Shown: positions 22,521 to 35,641, counted from the first letter of the stretch. The stretch: DNA of 64,000 nucleotides from Amborella trichopoda (GCF_000471905.2 NW_006497658.1:32674-96673); one strand, 5' to 3'. A program made the numbers and translations. The notes: generated by a model not told the origin, from the sequence alone.

Positions 22521-24660
22521 CTTGGATGGACCCGCACATATTGTGTTGCAAAACTCTAATTTATGTATGCAAAAGGTAGAAACATTCGAAGAAAAAACAA
22601 CAAGCTCATATGAAAAATATACCAAAGTCAAAGGGACATTGCATACGTTATTCGAATGCTACAAACACCAGCAGTTCCTAATGATATTCGAATGCTACAT
22701 ACACCAACAGTTCCTATCGACAAACAACTGAAGACTAACTTACACTAGTACCCACATGGACATTTCATCAGATTGGTGGAAATGGAAGGTGAGTGTAGCC
22801 TTGGAAACATATATCATACTCCATTGGATAGATTAAATATAAGAAAAGTATACAAAGAGACCATCTATTTTTGTTACAAGGATATCACAATCACTCTTAT
22901 CTGCAAGATTTCAAATTGGGTGGTTATAAGCGTGTCATTGACTAGACTCATTGTTCAATAAAAACTTTTCTTGGACTTTGTGGTACATTTTGAGCCTATG
23001 ACATCTAATGCCTAGGAGTAATTATGACTTCCTTGTAACAAATATAAATGGTCTCATAGCATACAATCCCTTAAATATACTTAAACCCACCCGAAATAAT
23101 CTTGTTTAATATTTCCTTTTAGATGCTTCCACTTGACAATTGGGAAGTTTCATAACTCCTCTCCAATTATGTCTACAATAAAATGAATCAAACGATTAGA
23201 TAATATAGTTTACATTTGGTAGGGCAAGCGGATGATAGTTCAGCGGTTTCCCACCATCAGCTACCACAAACATATGGATGGAGATTAATACCCAATGCTA
23301 CCTGGTTAAATGTCTTTGTGCCTAATCCAATTAATCCATCCATTCATAAGGACTCTCAGAGGAGAAAGTCATGGAGAACCATATACCAGAGTCCATTCCA
23401 TATATAAACTTTCTGATAGTTAATAATCTCTAGCACCATGGAAAATCCAATATTATCCGCGTAATCAACTTAGGAACACTAGAAATAGCATGCAACATCA
23501 GTTTTGAACCGGTCCTTCATGAGTGCCCTCAGCCCTCATTTTCCCTCTTATCCATGATCATTTGTCTAATACAAGACGCAGGAAGGTAACCCACAATGAA
23601 ATGTTGCCATGGAGTATTCTCTTTCCTTTTGAAATAAATAAAGGGGTTACTGCTCATTAAACATCAATAAAATACAAAGTGCCCCTTCATCAGCATTTTC
23701 GAATCCTCGTATTGGTCCAAGTCCTATGTTTGTGCGATTTCTACAAGTTCTCACGTTTTTTTTTCACTTGTGGTAGAAAAAAATCTTGAAGTACATTCCA
23801 TTCTAGCACATAACTAGTGGGTGACTGGTTTGACCTAGCGATCCATTTTAAAAAAAGAAACGTATACAATGTATTTACATGCGAATTCAAATCGATATCT
23901 GACCGAGATCAACTCAAATCTCTTGCGAAATGAGTTAATTTTTTTAGATTAGTAGGGAGAGTGGGGTAGCTCAAATTATAGATTTAGGGGCATCACAAAT
24001 CTTTGCATATTTGGTTCTCCTCTAAACATACTGGCAGCGCCAGCTTCAGAATCCGTTTATTAAACTTTAAAAATCTTAAATTCTACTTACATTTAAGAAA
24101 AAAAGAAACACACACAAAATAAATAAATAAATAAATAAAGAGAAATAAATAAATAAATAAAAGAGAAATATTACATACCTGAAAAACCTGAAGTTAGGAC
24201 TTGCATCAGGACAACGGGTTGATTTACACCTTTGAATGCCTTCTCTTGCCTTCTCGAAGAATGACTTTGGATCTAGGAGAACTTGCTCCTAAGATTTGAT
24301 CTTAATTTTGAAGAGATTTTGAGAGGATTTATTGGAGAGATTTTGAGGGGATTTGGACTTAGGGCCTTTAGCCTAAGGTTTTTTAGAAATTTTTCCTACC
24401 TTTTCCAGAGGTTTTCCCTAATTTTTTAGGGATTTTTAGGATTTTTTCTATTTTTGTTCCCCTAATTTTCTTGGTATATTTGGGGAATTTCTTAACTTTC
24501 TAAGGATTTTTATAAGGATTTTTGGACTAATTTTTTAAAGATTTTTCAGGGTCTTTCCTAAATTCAGATTTTGAATTCAAACCAGGTAAATTCTTAGCCC
24601 TAGTGAAAGAGCCCTCTAAGTTCAACGGCCAAATCCTTTCATCTTTCTTGTTGGGGTTAA
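22521..24660. other. non-coding part of block A
   Basis: This is conserved in all three blocks but has no recognisable product. It contains the MITE at 22857-23055, AAAT microsatellites at 24115-24170, and a T-rich stretch (24290-24590) with quasi-periodic TTTTCCTAATTTTCTAGG words. Confidence 0.5.
22857..23055. mobile_element. 199-bp MULE-like MITE, block A
   Basis: The 40-bp ends are inverted (GAGACCATCTATTTTTGTTA against GAGACCATTTATATTTGTTA). The string AGTATACAA precedes the left end, and in blocks B and C it follows the right end (here ATAGCATACAA). A 9-bp target duplication fits a Mutator-like origin. There is no coding capacity. Confidence 0.65.
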
Positions 24661-26145
24661 GATATAAACTGTTACGGATCAGTAGGAGTTGTAATCATTT
24701 CATCGTTGTAAGTCTAGCCTATTATTTTGGATATACATACTATCTTTCGATTGGGATTTCATTTCAAGACTGGTTCTATAAATTTCAATATAGAAGCTTC
24801 ATAATAAGGTGCTCTCAATGGGAGGTTGAAGATGGAACTACTATTCTTTTTGGCATGCGAATTGGGTTGGGGAGTGTCCTTTGAAATACTCGTATCCACT
24901 TATTTTCAAAGTGGTAAGTGATCTGTTGGCAAAAATCAATGATATGTTCAGTATGGAGAGGGGGGTTTAGGATATAAAGTGCTTGTATAATAGGGTGAAT
25001 GACAACTTCATTAGCCAAATGACAGCTTTGTTAAACTTTCTAGATAAAGTTAAATTATTCCAAGGCTTTAACGATGAATTGATGTGGGAGGCAAATGTGA
25101 TGGTTCTTTTTCGGGTAAATCAACTTATCATATTTTGTTGCATAGAGAGTTCCACAAAAAGTTAGTCTTCCTTTGGGTACTATTTCAAGGGAAGACTTTG
25201 ACAGTTGACAAGTTGATTAAGAAAGAAAGGATTGTAACCAATATTTACATGCTTTGCAAGGAATGTGATGAAAATGGAGATCATATATTCCTTCATTGGC
25301 CCTTTACCTATAACATTTGGTGTTGATTTTTGGGTAAATTGGGTATTGTTGGTACCTTGCCTCAAAATCGTATTCACATTATTGAATAAGTGTCTTTCGA
25401 TGGGTTACCTAAGGTGGGTTTTATGATTTTTCAGATTGGTAAGGTTGCACTCTAATAGGAGGTCTGGTTGGAAAGGAATAGGAGAGGTTTTGAGAGGATT
25501 GTTCCTAAAAAATTAGTGATTTAAAAGAGGATATTACATACCTTATGGAGCTGGTTTTACAAAGGAAGGTTTGGGAGTCTCTAAAGTTGATTTAGAAGTA
25601 AATATTACTAATGTTATGGCACACTAGATGATCAAATCGAGACCCACAGGGTGTTGGGTAGCACCTTTGGAGGATAGTAAAAAAAGTAATTATGATGGTA
25701 GTTTGATGGGTAACCCGGGCCGAGCAGGATTGGGGAAGTTGTGAGAGATTATAGAGGGGAAATATTGTTTTGTTATGCAGATCCATATGGAATCACAACG
25801 GTTAATGAAGCAGAGTTGCTTGCAGTGCTTCAAGGTGTAAAACTTATCAAGGATCGTAATGCTCAACTCCCGTGCATTGTCGAGGGAGATTCTTTGAATG
25901 TTATTAATTGGTGTAACCTCATATCAAGGCTCCCATGGAGATTGAGATTGGAGTTGATGGAGATTGTAGATTTGGTGCGTGAGAAGAATGTCACCTTTCA
26001 GCATGTGTATGGGAAAGATAACTAGTTTGTTGTTCTCTTGTTAAAGAAAGGTGCTGATTTGCCGAATTTGACAGTTTCACATGATCTTATTTTATGAGAT
26101 TCTTGTAATTCTCCTTTATTAATAAATTACGGAACATTGTAAAAA
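24660..26145 (+). mobile_element. L1-like LINE, 3' fragment, block A
   Basis: Recognisable parts in order are WEVEDGTTILF (the plant LINE W-x-V-G-D-G motif), a zinc-binding CMLCKECDENGDHIFLH segment near 25240-25300, and an RNase H domain near 25690-26080. The last has EAELLAVLQG (catalytic Glu), IVEGDSLNVINW (catalytic Asp) and HVYGKDN. It ends with a short 3' UTR and an A-run at about 26133-26145. Frames shift several times and the reverse transcriptase is missing: a 5'-truncated dead insertion. The true left edge is unclear. Confidence 0.7.
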
Positions 26146-27220
26146 AAATAACGATGTGCCAATTACAATAATATGATATGAGGTGTACGTAAATGTAATT
26201 TGAAATAAAAAACAAGGAAATGTTGGACCTCTCTTTAAATTTTATGAAAATATGGACCAAAACATATTTTTGCCAAAGAATTGCGGACTGTACAAAAATT
26301 TTTTTTCACATAATAATCATTGTCTTCATATGTAAATAAAAATACACCTCAAATCCTTACAATTACTTAAAAATATTTTATTTTTATATTAAAGAAAAAA
26401 ATTTATTAACCCAAAACAAAGGGGGAAAGTTAATATAGGGCTGCAACCTTGCCTGTAGATAGTTTCAGTAATCTACACCGTTCAACGTAGTTTGATAATA
26501 TAAATTTGATATCATCTTAAAAGACTTGTCAAATATATATCCTCTAATTAAATAATAAATATAGAACACTGCAACCTTACTTCTACAAAGGAATTAAGGG
26601 TGGCCCATATAACTATACCTTATGTTAATTAGCAACCCACTTCTAAGCAAATAAATGGCATCCCCAAAGTAATGAACTATCAGATAAAGTTACATGGCAT
26701 GCATGAAGTTGGTGTTTTAAAACCTAGATCAGCTGACTTGATCGTACGTCGACTGGACCAAATGGGATCAACAAACTCAGCCAGAACAAATCGATTTTTT
26801 AAATATTTTTTAAAAAATATAGGTATTTTAAAACAATAAAAGTAAAAAATAAAAAATAAAATTTTATCAAAATTAAAATAATTTTTTTTTAATACAATAA
26901 AAGTAAAAATAATATAATAATCAAATGGGTGGAAGCAAGTGATTTAGTCCAACTGAATCCCCCGGTTCTTTGATAATCTAGCTAGTTTCTTTGACAAAAT
27001 TGATAAAGTCTATCAAAATTAGTCCAATTCCTCATTCTGGCAAGGAACCTAGTCTATCTCCACCTATTCCCAATTTGGATCAGCTACTCTTGATCCAACA
27101 CATTATTCTTCAATCATTGCGTTAAGTTGAATGATAATTAAGAAGAGGAAAAAAATGAGAATCATAGAGTATCGACATACTTTGTACCCTTGAAACAAAA
27201 TAGATGATAATATTTATGTA
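26146..27220. other. non-coding part of block A
   Basis: Very AT-rich, conserved with 39312-40430 and in part with 60079-60980. No gene or terminal repeat is recognised. Confidence 0.5.
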
Positions 27221-27221
27221 A

Positions 27222-27835
27222 GAGTAGGGCCACCACCGGGCCTGCTGGGGCTAGCTCAAGACTGAACCAAGAAAAGGCCTGAATTACTTTAGACCTAGCT
27301 TGGCCTCGGCTCGAAAAATGTATTTTCAGCCCTTTCCCTAGCCCAAACCTGACTCGACCTGATCCGTATTTCAAAATGGGTGGTTGTAAGAGTGCTATTT
27401 AATAAACACAAAGATCCAAAAATAGAATTCTCAGACTTTGTGAGTCTCCCAAACCATCCAATTTGACAATTAGTGAGTGGGACTTATTGTGACCTCTATG
27501 TACAAAAGATAAATGACATCTTTGTAAGTAATCCCAATTTTTTTTTATATCTATGATCTCCATGTTCGATATTATATATCCTTAAAAATTGGGTAAAAAA
27601 ATCCATCTCAAAAATATATTTTTAAGAGGGGACTCATTTCTATGTCCTTCTCTCAATGTAACCTTTCATTTTGCTCCTAGTTGGGTTTTCTGCCCCAAAG
27701 AGAGAAGCAAGCGAGGGTGGTTCGGCTTGGGCCGCTCATCATGACCGCTTTTAAACCTGGCTTGGGCCCAGCCCGAAGCCTATATATCACAAATTTTTGG
27801 GTTGGTATCCGGCCCGAACCATTGACAATCTTGCT
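27222..27835. mobile_element. GGGCC-rich element, block A
   Basis: It starts TAGGGCCACCACCGGGCC and ends GGCCCGAACCATTGACAATC, so both ends carry GGGCC words next to a GTCAATGG or GCCACC motif, in inverted sense. This resembles plant hAT-type MITEs with TAGGG(C/G)TG(T/G)CAATGGG ends. No target duplication could be confirmed. Confidence 0.4.
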
Positions 27836-28182
27836 TAAGAGCTTGAGAGAAAGCATTCTAAAATGAGCACTAATATTTAAACAGAGGCATCAAAAGATAC
27901 AATCTAGATGGAGAAACAATAGGTACAGTGTTCTATGAGTCAGTGGGTGCAAGACCTCGATGACTATTCAACGTGTATCTTTGAAATGGATGTTGTGTTA
28001 AATGCACAGGGTCATATAGGCCCGCACGTGTATAGACGAGTCGGCTGACTTATACATAATAATATTTGTGAGAGTGCTTAAGTGAGACACGCTTGAATAG
28101 GATTTCGCAAGTGAATATTATAGAGGAAAAATTACGACATGACTCATTTTAGTCATTTTAAAGTTCAATCTCTTTATATATA

Positions 28183-28927
28183 NNNNNNNNNNNNNNNNNN
28201 NNNNNNNNNNNNNNNNNNNNNNNNNNNNNNNNNNNNNNNNNNNNNNNNNNNNNNNNNNNNNNNNNNNNNNNNNNNNNNNNNNNNNNNNNNNNNNNNNNNN
28301 NNNNNNNNNNNNNNNNNNNNNNNNNNNNNNNNNNNNNNNNNNNNNNNNNNNNNNNNNNNNNNNNNNNNNNNNNNNNNNNNNNNNNNNNNNNNNNNNNNNN
28401 NNNNNNNNNNNNNNNNNNNNNNNNNNNNNNNNNNNNNNNNNNNNNNNNNNNNNNNNNNNNNNNNNNNNNNNNNNNNNNNNNNNNNNNNNNNNNNNNNNNN
28501 NNNNNNNNNNNNNNNNNNNNNNNNNNNNNNNNNNNNNNNNNNNNNNNNNNNNNNNNNNNNNNNNNNNNNNNNNNNNNNNNNNNNNNNNNNNNNNNNNNNN
28601 NNNNNNNNNNNNNNNNNNNNNNNNNNNNNNNNNNNNNNNNNNNNNNNNNNNNNNNNNNNNNNNNNNNNNNNNNNNNNNNNNNNNNNNNNNNNNNNNNNNN
28701 NNNNNNNNNNNNNNNNNNNNNNNNNNNNNNNNNNNNNNNNNNNNNNNNNNNNNNNNNNNNNNNNNNNNNNNNNNNNNNNNNNNNNNNNNNNNNNNNNNNN
28801 NNNNNNNNNNNNNNNNNNNNNNNNNNNNNNNNNNNNNNNNNNNNNNNNNNNNNNNNNNNNNNNNNNNNNNNNNNNNNNNNNNNNNNNNNNNNNNNNNNNN
28901 NNNNNNNNNNNNNNNNNNNNNNNNNNN
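28183..28927. other. assembly gap (745 N)
   Basis: Frames reported across the gap are only unknown residues and carry no information. Confidence 0.97.
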
Positions 28928-30060
28928 AAGTCGGCTGATTTATAGGTAATAATATTTGTGTGAGTGCTTAAGTGAGACACGCTTGAATAGGATTTCACAA
29001 GTGAATATTATAGAGGAAAAATTATGATGTGTAACCTATAACCTATATACAATGAGACTATTTACTTTTGATACAAGGTGGTCACAATTCCCTACAACCA
29101 TTTCATGTGAAATTTGATAGCTTGGATGAGTCACAAAGTTCGAGAAAATTTCTTTTGAAGTTTGAGCTTGGTCAATGGAATAATTGCAGCCACCCAATTT
29201 TTTATGGTAATTACATATGTGTTTTATGTGCCCCCACTTCTTTATTTTTTCTAAGTATGCCCCCATGTTTCAAATATGAGATTGTGTTTTAATTTTATTT
29301 ATTTATATACATATATATATTCATAGGGCAGTCCAATTTCAAGAAAAATGAACTGCTCTATTTATAGGAGTGGTCTAGTATTTAGCAACCAATTACCCTA
29401 TATTCATATTATGATGCGGTCCGATATTTGAAACATCGTACCTTCAAATATCGGACAGACCATGGATGTTCTGTACCCCCTACCCTGAAACCAAGAAACG
29501 GTAAAGTAAAAAAAAAGGTAATTGTTTTATTTACCTCCAAAAAACTTATCTCTCTCTCCAAATAAAAAATAAATACAAAATGAAGAAAACTCTTGTCAAT
29601 CTCAAATAATCTTCCTCTCTCACTCTCGTATAAAGCATTACAATTACATTACGAGTAATGCTTCTCTCTAAAATTGATCTCGAAAACCTATTCCAGCCTC
29701 CAAAAGAAGCAATTCTCTCTCTTTATACACGGTCACTAATTAAAAAACCCTCTCTCCTGGATGGAATCTCTCTCTCGCTTTTTAAAATCATTTAGGGGGG
29801 TTAGTATAAAGTGTAGAGCAGTCTGACTTTTATGTTATTTTTAATTTTATTTTTTACTTCAGATTGACCTATGGATATTAAAAACTAAAAATATTAAATT
29901 AACACGAGCAAGAGCAAAGTTAGAAAAAATAAAAAAAATCTGGAGGAAGGACTTCTATGTAAATATGCCATATTTTGGGACCAGTATGTAATTAGTATAT
30001 TTTTATATGGTACAGACCTAATTTTTTATCCATATTAAGGTGTTAGTGCATGAATAGTAA
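28928..30060. other. block A continuation, no gene
   Basis: Collinear with 41780-42900. It contains a MITE-like start (GAGACTATTTACTTTTGATA near 29051), a hairpin at 29420-29455 and CT-rich runs at 29550-29790. Confidence 0.5.
29420..29455. other. hairpin with 13-bp perfect arms
   Basis: TCCGATATTTGAA and TTCAAATATCGGA are exact inverted arms separated by 10 bases. The paralogous site at 42267-42302 keeps the structure with one arm mismatch. Confidence 0.6.
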
Positions 30061-30109
30061 AAGGAAAAAGTTTATATGTCCTTGCAACCTTATATTATTG
30101 AAGTAAGGT

Positions 30110-30520
30110 GCACCTTAAAATTCATACACAAGATAGTTTTCGATGTTTGAGAAGTGAGAACCTTCCAAATGATCATCTCGACTTCAAGATGTATGGAAAT
30201 AAAGAAAAAAAAGTATTTCAAATCCAAAAAATAGTACATCTTAAAATAGTACTCTTATAACAAGTTATTTGGACCTATAGTTTTCTGATGGTTGATAACC
30301 CTTCAATTGATCACCTCGACCTCGAGATTGAGATGTATGGAAATAAAGAAAAAAAAAGAATTCCAAATCCAAACAAGAGTTCATCTTTTAACAAGTTATT
30401 TGAACCATCTATTTTTCAAGATTTTCAAGTGTTTATTGATATGATTGAACTATATCAGTTTTAGAATTCTGAATTTTATAACTATGGATGAAGGGCAATG
30501 ATTTCATCGAACGATTGTAC
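30110..30520. repeat. ~130-150-bp tandem repeats with CTCGA dyad
   Basis: Units near 30155 and 30296 contain GATCATCTCGACTTCAAG or its CTCGACCTCGAG variant, then ATGTATGGAAATAAAG and AAATCCAAA. The longer series at 42980-44130 belongs to the same family. Frames inside are not coding. Confidence 0.65.
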
Positions 30521-31369
30521 AGTAATATGATGAAACAACCTTCAAAAACCATGTTATGGCCATTTGATTGATCCAAATTTTTAAAAATACACTATTTTCA
30601 TTCTAATGAAAAATCACAAACAACGAGTTATCACTTAACGTTAAAGAAAGTCAAAGGGATGAGTTTTGTAGAGTAGATTAAAGCGTTATGCATTCCTGCC
30701 TATACACAGTTATTCATAGTCATCCCTAGTATTTATGTAGGTTTTACAATATGGAGTCATGCATCACAATTCAATGTGCCGTGAGAAATTTCTTTTATGA
30801 TGGAGCAAGCATAAATCAGATATGAGATATCACATGCGTTAACAGTTTATCAAATATTTCCATTGAAATAACAGATCAATAATTCAAGCAAATATATAAT
30901 AACTGTAAGCAATCTTAATATCACCTATTTTCAAAGTAGAAGCCCTATCAATCTGACCAAGTCAAATCCCATTGTTTAGGACATCTACCTTATTCATGAG
31001 GGAAGATAATGACAAATGGATGACCCATTTCGTAATGTCTTCACACACATACACACAATCCCCAGCACGCTTTGAGGCTTTTGATAGGCGGTGCCTTGCA
31101 AGACATGACCCTCATTTGCTCTTGAGTTGGAGAGCGTTACGCTACTAATAGATAACCTATTGCATAATATCACTTATACATATATTGGGGGGCACAACCT
31201 TCCCATATGACTCACATCCTAATTCCATTCTTATCATTGGGAGTCAGGGAAAGATCTTCACTGCCGATACAACTTTCTTATCATATCATATCACATTCTT
31301 ATCATACCATATCATACTACCAATAAATGACTCATTGCATAGTGCTTCATATCACATCTGTAGTATGTC

Positions 31370-31545
31370 ATATTACAACCATGCACATTCAGTATTTCAT
31401 AGGCAAGTCTTATTACACATTCATCATTTCGTAGGCGTATTTGATTACAACCATGCATAGTATTTCATAGGCAAGTCTTATTACACATTCATCATTTCAT
31501 AGGCATGTCTTATTACAACCATGCACATTCAATATTTCATAGCAG
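31370..31545. repeat. ~70-bp direct repeats
   Basis: TATTTCATAGGCAAGTCTTA followed by TTACACATTCATCATTTC occurs at about 31392 and 31462. Each unit contains two half-units with CATAGGC and TTATTACA. It adjoins short TCATATCATA runs at 31280-31315. Confidence 0.65.
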
Positions 31546-32310
31546 AGCAAAAACTCTAGTGTGATAGTCTCATAGAAAAATGAACATAACTTCCAATCCA
31601 TAGGGAATTTTGTCATGGTTTCAAAACCATTTTAAAAATAGACTCATTCATCTTTCATTTAGAAGTGGTTTGGCCTCATTCTGAAATATTTTAATCAATA
31701 AATAATGATGTGTAAAACATGTAATAGTTCCGAAAATTCAGGAAAAAATCCAATGTGGTATCCTTATAGCAAAACGTACCTAACTTTCAAATCACAAAGT
31801 GTTTGATCATACTTCCAAGACCATTTTCAAAATATATTCATACATATTTCATTTAGAAGTGGTTTGGCCTTATTCTGACACATTTTGATCAGCAAACAAT
31901 CTTATACAAAAATATGCAACAGTTCTAGAAGAGTTCCTGCATTAACAACAGTCACATCTTCATAGAAATAGGGGTATAATTTCCAAACTATAGGGAATTT
32001 CATCTTGATTCCGTACAATATTTAAATTAGACTCACTCATCTTTCATTCAAAAGTGGTTTGAGCTCATTCTGACATGATTTGGTCAATAAACTGTTCTGA
32101 AAGAATTCCTGCATTCACAACAATGACATCTTCATAGAAAAAGGGGCATAATTTCTAAACCACAAGGATTTTCGTCTTGATTCCAGGACCATATTTAAAG
32201 TAGACTCACTCATATTTCATTCAAAAGTAGTTTGAGCTCTTATGACATGATTTGGCTCAGTAAGCCATTCAATATAAAAACCTGTAAAGTTTCTGAAATT
32301 TCTTTTCACA
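31545..32310. repeat. ~190-bp tandem array, four units
   Basis: The anchor CATTTCATTTAGAAGTGGTT (or its CATTCAAAAGTGGTTTGAGC variant) recurs near 31650, 31845, 32040 and 32210, giving steps of about 195, 193 and 172 bases. Units share a CATAACTTTCCAAATC-like motif and GACTCACTCAT. It lies inside the LTR-like fossil. Confidence 0.7.
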
Positions 32311-32869
32311 ATTCTGGAATGTTCTAGAAAATGGCTCATAACTTTCCAATCGAAAGAAATATTAATATGGGGTCTTTTCCCTCTTTAAATATACTCAAAG
32401 GGGTACTGGCCCACAAAATTTTACAATCAATAGAAATAATTTCAGTACTCAAACAATTACTCAAAGGGGAGTCACTATCCAGGAAAAACATAGAGCATAC
32501 TTAACAAACTTTCCGAAGTCTATTTCCACAATCATATCCATATCCCTACTCAATTTTCATGGTTTAACCAATAAGTTGAATATGCATTAAACAAGGCATA
32601 AAACATAGGATCTTAGATCCACTTACCTACACGAAAAAACTCCAAGTTTCTCCCCACACAAGCCAAGCTTCTAATAATGGTTTCAAGCTTGACGTTCTAA
32701 GTGTTAGACAAGGGAGGTCGTGGGTGAAAGAGGGCAAAACTCTTAAGAAGGGTGAGAAGGGAGGTACTTATAAGCAAATAGGGGAAGGCAATAGGCAGAT
32801 GGCATGCATGGGGCACACAAGTGGTGTACAGTGGTAAACAAGTGGCATACATGTGGAAGACATTTGGCA

Positions 32870-33205
32870 TATGGCACTCTCGGCAGCATTGCTAATGGCA
32901 GCATTGCACACGACGGTGATGCGCACGGTGGTGATGCGCACGGTGGTGACACGCTCGGTGGTGTCGCTTACGGTTGTGACACGCACGGCGGTGTCGCTCA
33001 TGGCGATGTCAAGCATGGCAATATCCTCCTCGGTAGCAACATTCACGGTACCATCACACACGGCAGTGATGTGCACGGCGGTGTCGATCACGGCAGTGAC
33101 GCGCACGGCGGTGACATGCATGTCAGTGATGTGCATGACAGTGATGCGCATAGCGGTGTCGTGCACGGTGGTGACGTGCACAACGGTGCCCTCGTCACAC
33201 ACGAC
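32870..33205. repeat. CpG-rich 15-bp minisatellite
   Basis: About 22 units of the type GTGATGCGCACGGTG follow each other at a 15-bp step. Because 15 is divisible by three and stops are lacking in the unit, frames stay open on both strands: HGGDA-like pentapeptides in one plus frame, and VTAVR-like ones on the minus strand. The array is far more GC- and CpG-rich than its surroundings. Open frames of 133-153 codons here are by-products of the array and lack any start context or domain. Confidence 0.85.
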
Positions 33206-33738
33206 ACCAGAAAAGTTCAGATCCTTACATGTAGATTGTGCTTTCTTTGTATAAAAATTAAATAATAAGGTTTTTTACCTTTCCTTTAGAACTATCGGTA
33301 AAAAATAAGGCGTATTTCAAATAGAAAGATTAATTTTTTTATTAAAAAGTGGTTGCAAATAAAAATAGTGCTGGGTGAATAGTATGGTATAAAAAATATT
33401 AGGAGGTTTCAAGAGGTTTCTATATTGGAAATCAATTATATAAAGGTGAGACCCTAAATAATCAAATTAAAGCCCAAGGTTGTTTCGATTTTGAAAAACC
33501 CTCAATTCGATTATCTCAACCTCAAGATGTATGGACATGAGAAAAATAGATTCCAAGTCTTGAAAATAATGTATCGTATAACATACTATCTAGACTGTCA
33601 ATTTTCAAGTATTCATAGATCTGATCAATCTAGACTATTGTTAAACTTTAGACCTATAAGTAAAGATGAAAATAAATTTTCAAGCTATTACAAAGTTCTT
33701 GGATACTAAAACAACATATTTCAGCAGTATTTAAAGCA

Positions 33739-35641
33739 AGGGTTTAAAAAACGGGTACGTGCTCCGAATCGGGCACCCCAACAACCAATCCGGATCGGTG
33801 AATTGGCGATTCAGATTGGGAATTGTCCGAATCGGTCAAATTTTGCATTAAAATACAAAAATATTTATTAAAAATCATTGTAAATGTGTTTTTTTAGGAA
33901 TCCAAGAAGAAATGGGAATACTACATTAATAACTTTCATGTTTTTGCATCAATATGTGAATATTGAGACGATCTTTCCCTGTATGCACTATTGTTATCCA
34001 TTAAATTCACTGTAAGATTAATCATCAAAGAAGTCAAATAATAAAAGAACAGATCTTTCTTAAAAAAATAAAAAAATTAAAGAATAGATGCAAATATAAT
34101 CCAGGACAGTATCACATAAAACACAACTTTCGAGTTGGTCCCAAGAATTAGTTAATCTATAGAATGGAGTTTCATGCATTCACTTTGTAGTTATGCTCCA
34201 AATTTTCAAGCAGGTATGACTTCCAAGCTCTTCTGATACTTAGAGATAATAGTCCCCAAAACACATATATGGAACTTGTACAATAACTCTCCCTGGAATT
34301 CTTTACATCCTCTCTTTAAGTGTTTCTATCTAATGATAATCATGACAAACTTTAGGTGTTTCCAACTGATGATAACCATGTTTCTTGTCTGCAAAATACC
34401 ACAAAGAAATATGGGAGAATATTAAAATCAAACTGCCAACATTAGATATTGAATCCAGAAACTTATGACATAAACTTCAAACCAAATATCATTTCATGTG
34501 AGCCAATACCAAAAAATTAAGCATACCCTATTGTTGGAACACAAGGAGAGAAATATCTTAAACATAATTCAAATTTATTAGTCCACGAATTTCTTCACAA
34601 GGCTTATGATCAACTAGGGGCTATGAGATTATTCAAAACAAAAAAAAATTAAAAAAGAGAAAATTAATGACTCAAAAGCTATAAAATTCAAAAGCACCAA
34701 ACCAAACAATTCCAAAATGTTAGACATAAAGCAAGAGGAAACTAAGAAATTATCAAATATAAAACTATCAGAAACTACAGTTTCCATGTATAACATAGAA
34801 CTTAACTGTACACCAAGGCCTGATCTAAACAACAGAAAACCAAACCATAGCCAACAACAAAGTTCAAACATAGGGAAAACGACTCACAGAATGAAAAAAC
34901 CTAGGAAAAGAATTCAACTACTCCAATAAATAAGGATATATCTAAGAACTGCAACAAAACAAAACCAAGAAAAGGAAACGTTCACTCCACTAAATAAAGG
35001 GAAAAATAACAAGCTACAGACCAAAACAATGGATAATAAAGATTTCAAAATAACAACAGAGGAGAAAGTTTAAGTGCAGATAGCATAGGCGTCCAACCTT
35101 AGGTCACAGAAACGCTATTGAGCAAAACCCTAGACGCTCTCAAAAAAACCATAAATATCGCTAAAAAAAGCCTGTAAAAAAAATACAAAACAACAAATTA
35201 TGTTACCTAATTTTGATGAAATCCAGTATTACCACGATCATTTAGCAAAAACAATGGATCAAATTGATGAAGAATGGCCACCAAAATCACGATTTCAAGG
35301 AATACCCTAACCCGCTCAAAGAAAACCAAAATTTCAATAAAAAAATTCACAACAATGCATTGTTTTGGGTTCGATTAAACCCCAGTCGATGTTTCCCCTC
35401 CATTATTGATAAAAAAACAATACATATTAACAGATCCAGTAGCTTTTTCGATGAAAAATGGCCAAAGCATAGGATTTACTGTAGCGGACCGGTTTTAACT
35501 GTAGTGACGCACCATTTTACGATTCAAAAATGCCTATTCGGCTCCAAACACAGGCGTTTTCCTATGTTTTGTGAGAATCGACATGGGATGACCGATTCCC
35601 GAGTGATTTAGTGCCAACATGTCTTTTTTTAAAACATGGTT
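33739..35641. mobile_element. ~1.9-kb TIR element, block B copy
   Basis: Paralogue of 20478-22512: left end AGGGTTTAAAAAACGG, right end TTTTTTTAAAACATGGTT. TCATCCCA follows on the right, but the left flank is not the matching target sequence, unlike block A. It has no transposase. Confidence 0.6.

Larger units (their letters stand above)
20478..28182. repeat. long direct repeat, block A
   Basis: The block is collinear with 33739-41270 and, up to its element-rich end, with 53657-61276. It holds in order a 2-kb TIR element, a 200-bp MITE, a T-rich stretch, a LINE 3' piece and a GGGCC-rich element. Similarity continues past the N gap (28928-30520 against 41780-43300). Differences are scattered substitutions and small indels, so the duplications are old. 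Confidence 0.75.
30650..33231 (-). mobile_element. LTR-like fossil, minus strand
   Basis: This segment separates blocks A and B and is absent from the start of block C. On the minus strand it has, in order, a GC-rich minisatellite (33205-32870), a TATA-type sequence (GCTTATAAGTACC near 32772), a leader, a GTAAGT donor-like site near 32625, a ~190-bp tandem array and a short direct-repeat cluster. That order fits a plant Ty3-type LTR or a non-autonomous relative. No retroelement proteins are seen and neither end could be fixed. Confidence 0.35.

Noticed and set aside
28139-28998. Long frames across N
   Set aside because: They consist of unknown residues only. The same applies to frames over the gaps at 41379 and 58405.
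31370-32310. CRISPR-like array
   Set aside because: Repeats are long, diverged and without regular unique spacers, and the DNA is a plant nuclear genome.
32804-33265. A 153-residue HGGDA-repeat protein
   Set aside because: Open frames occur in several frames and on both strands because the 15-bp unit lacks stops. There is no start context, domain or splice support.
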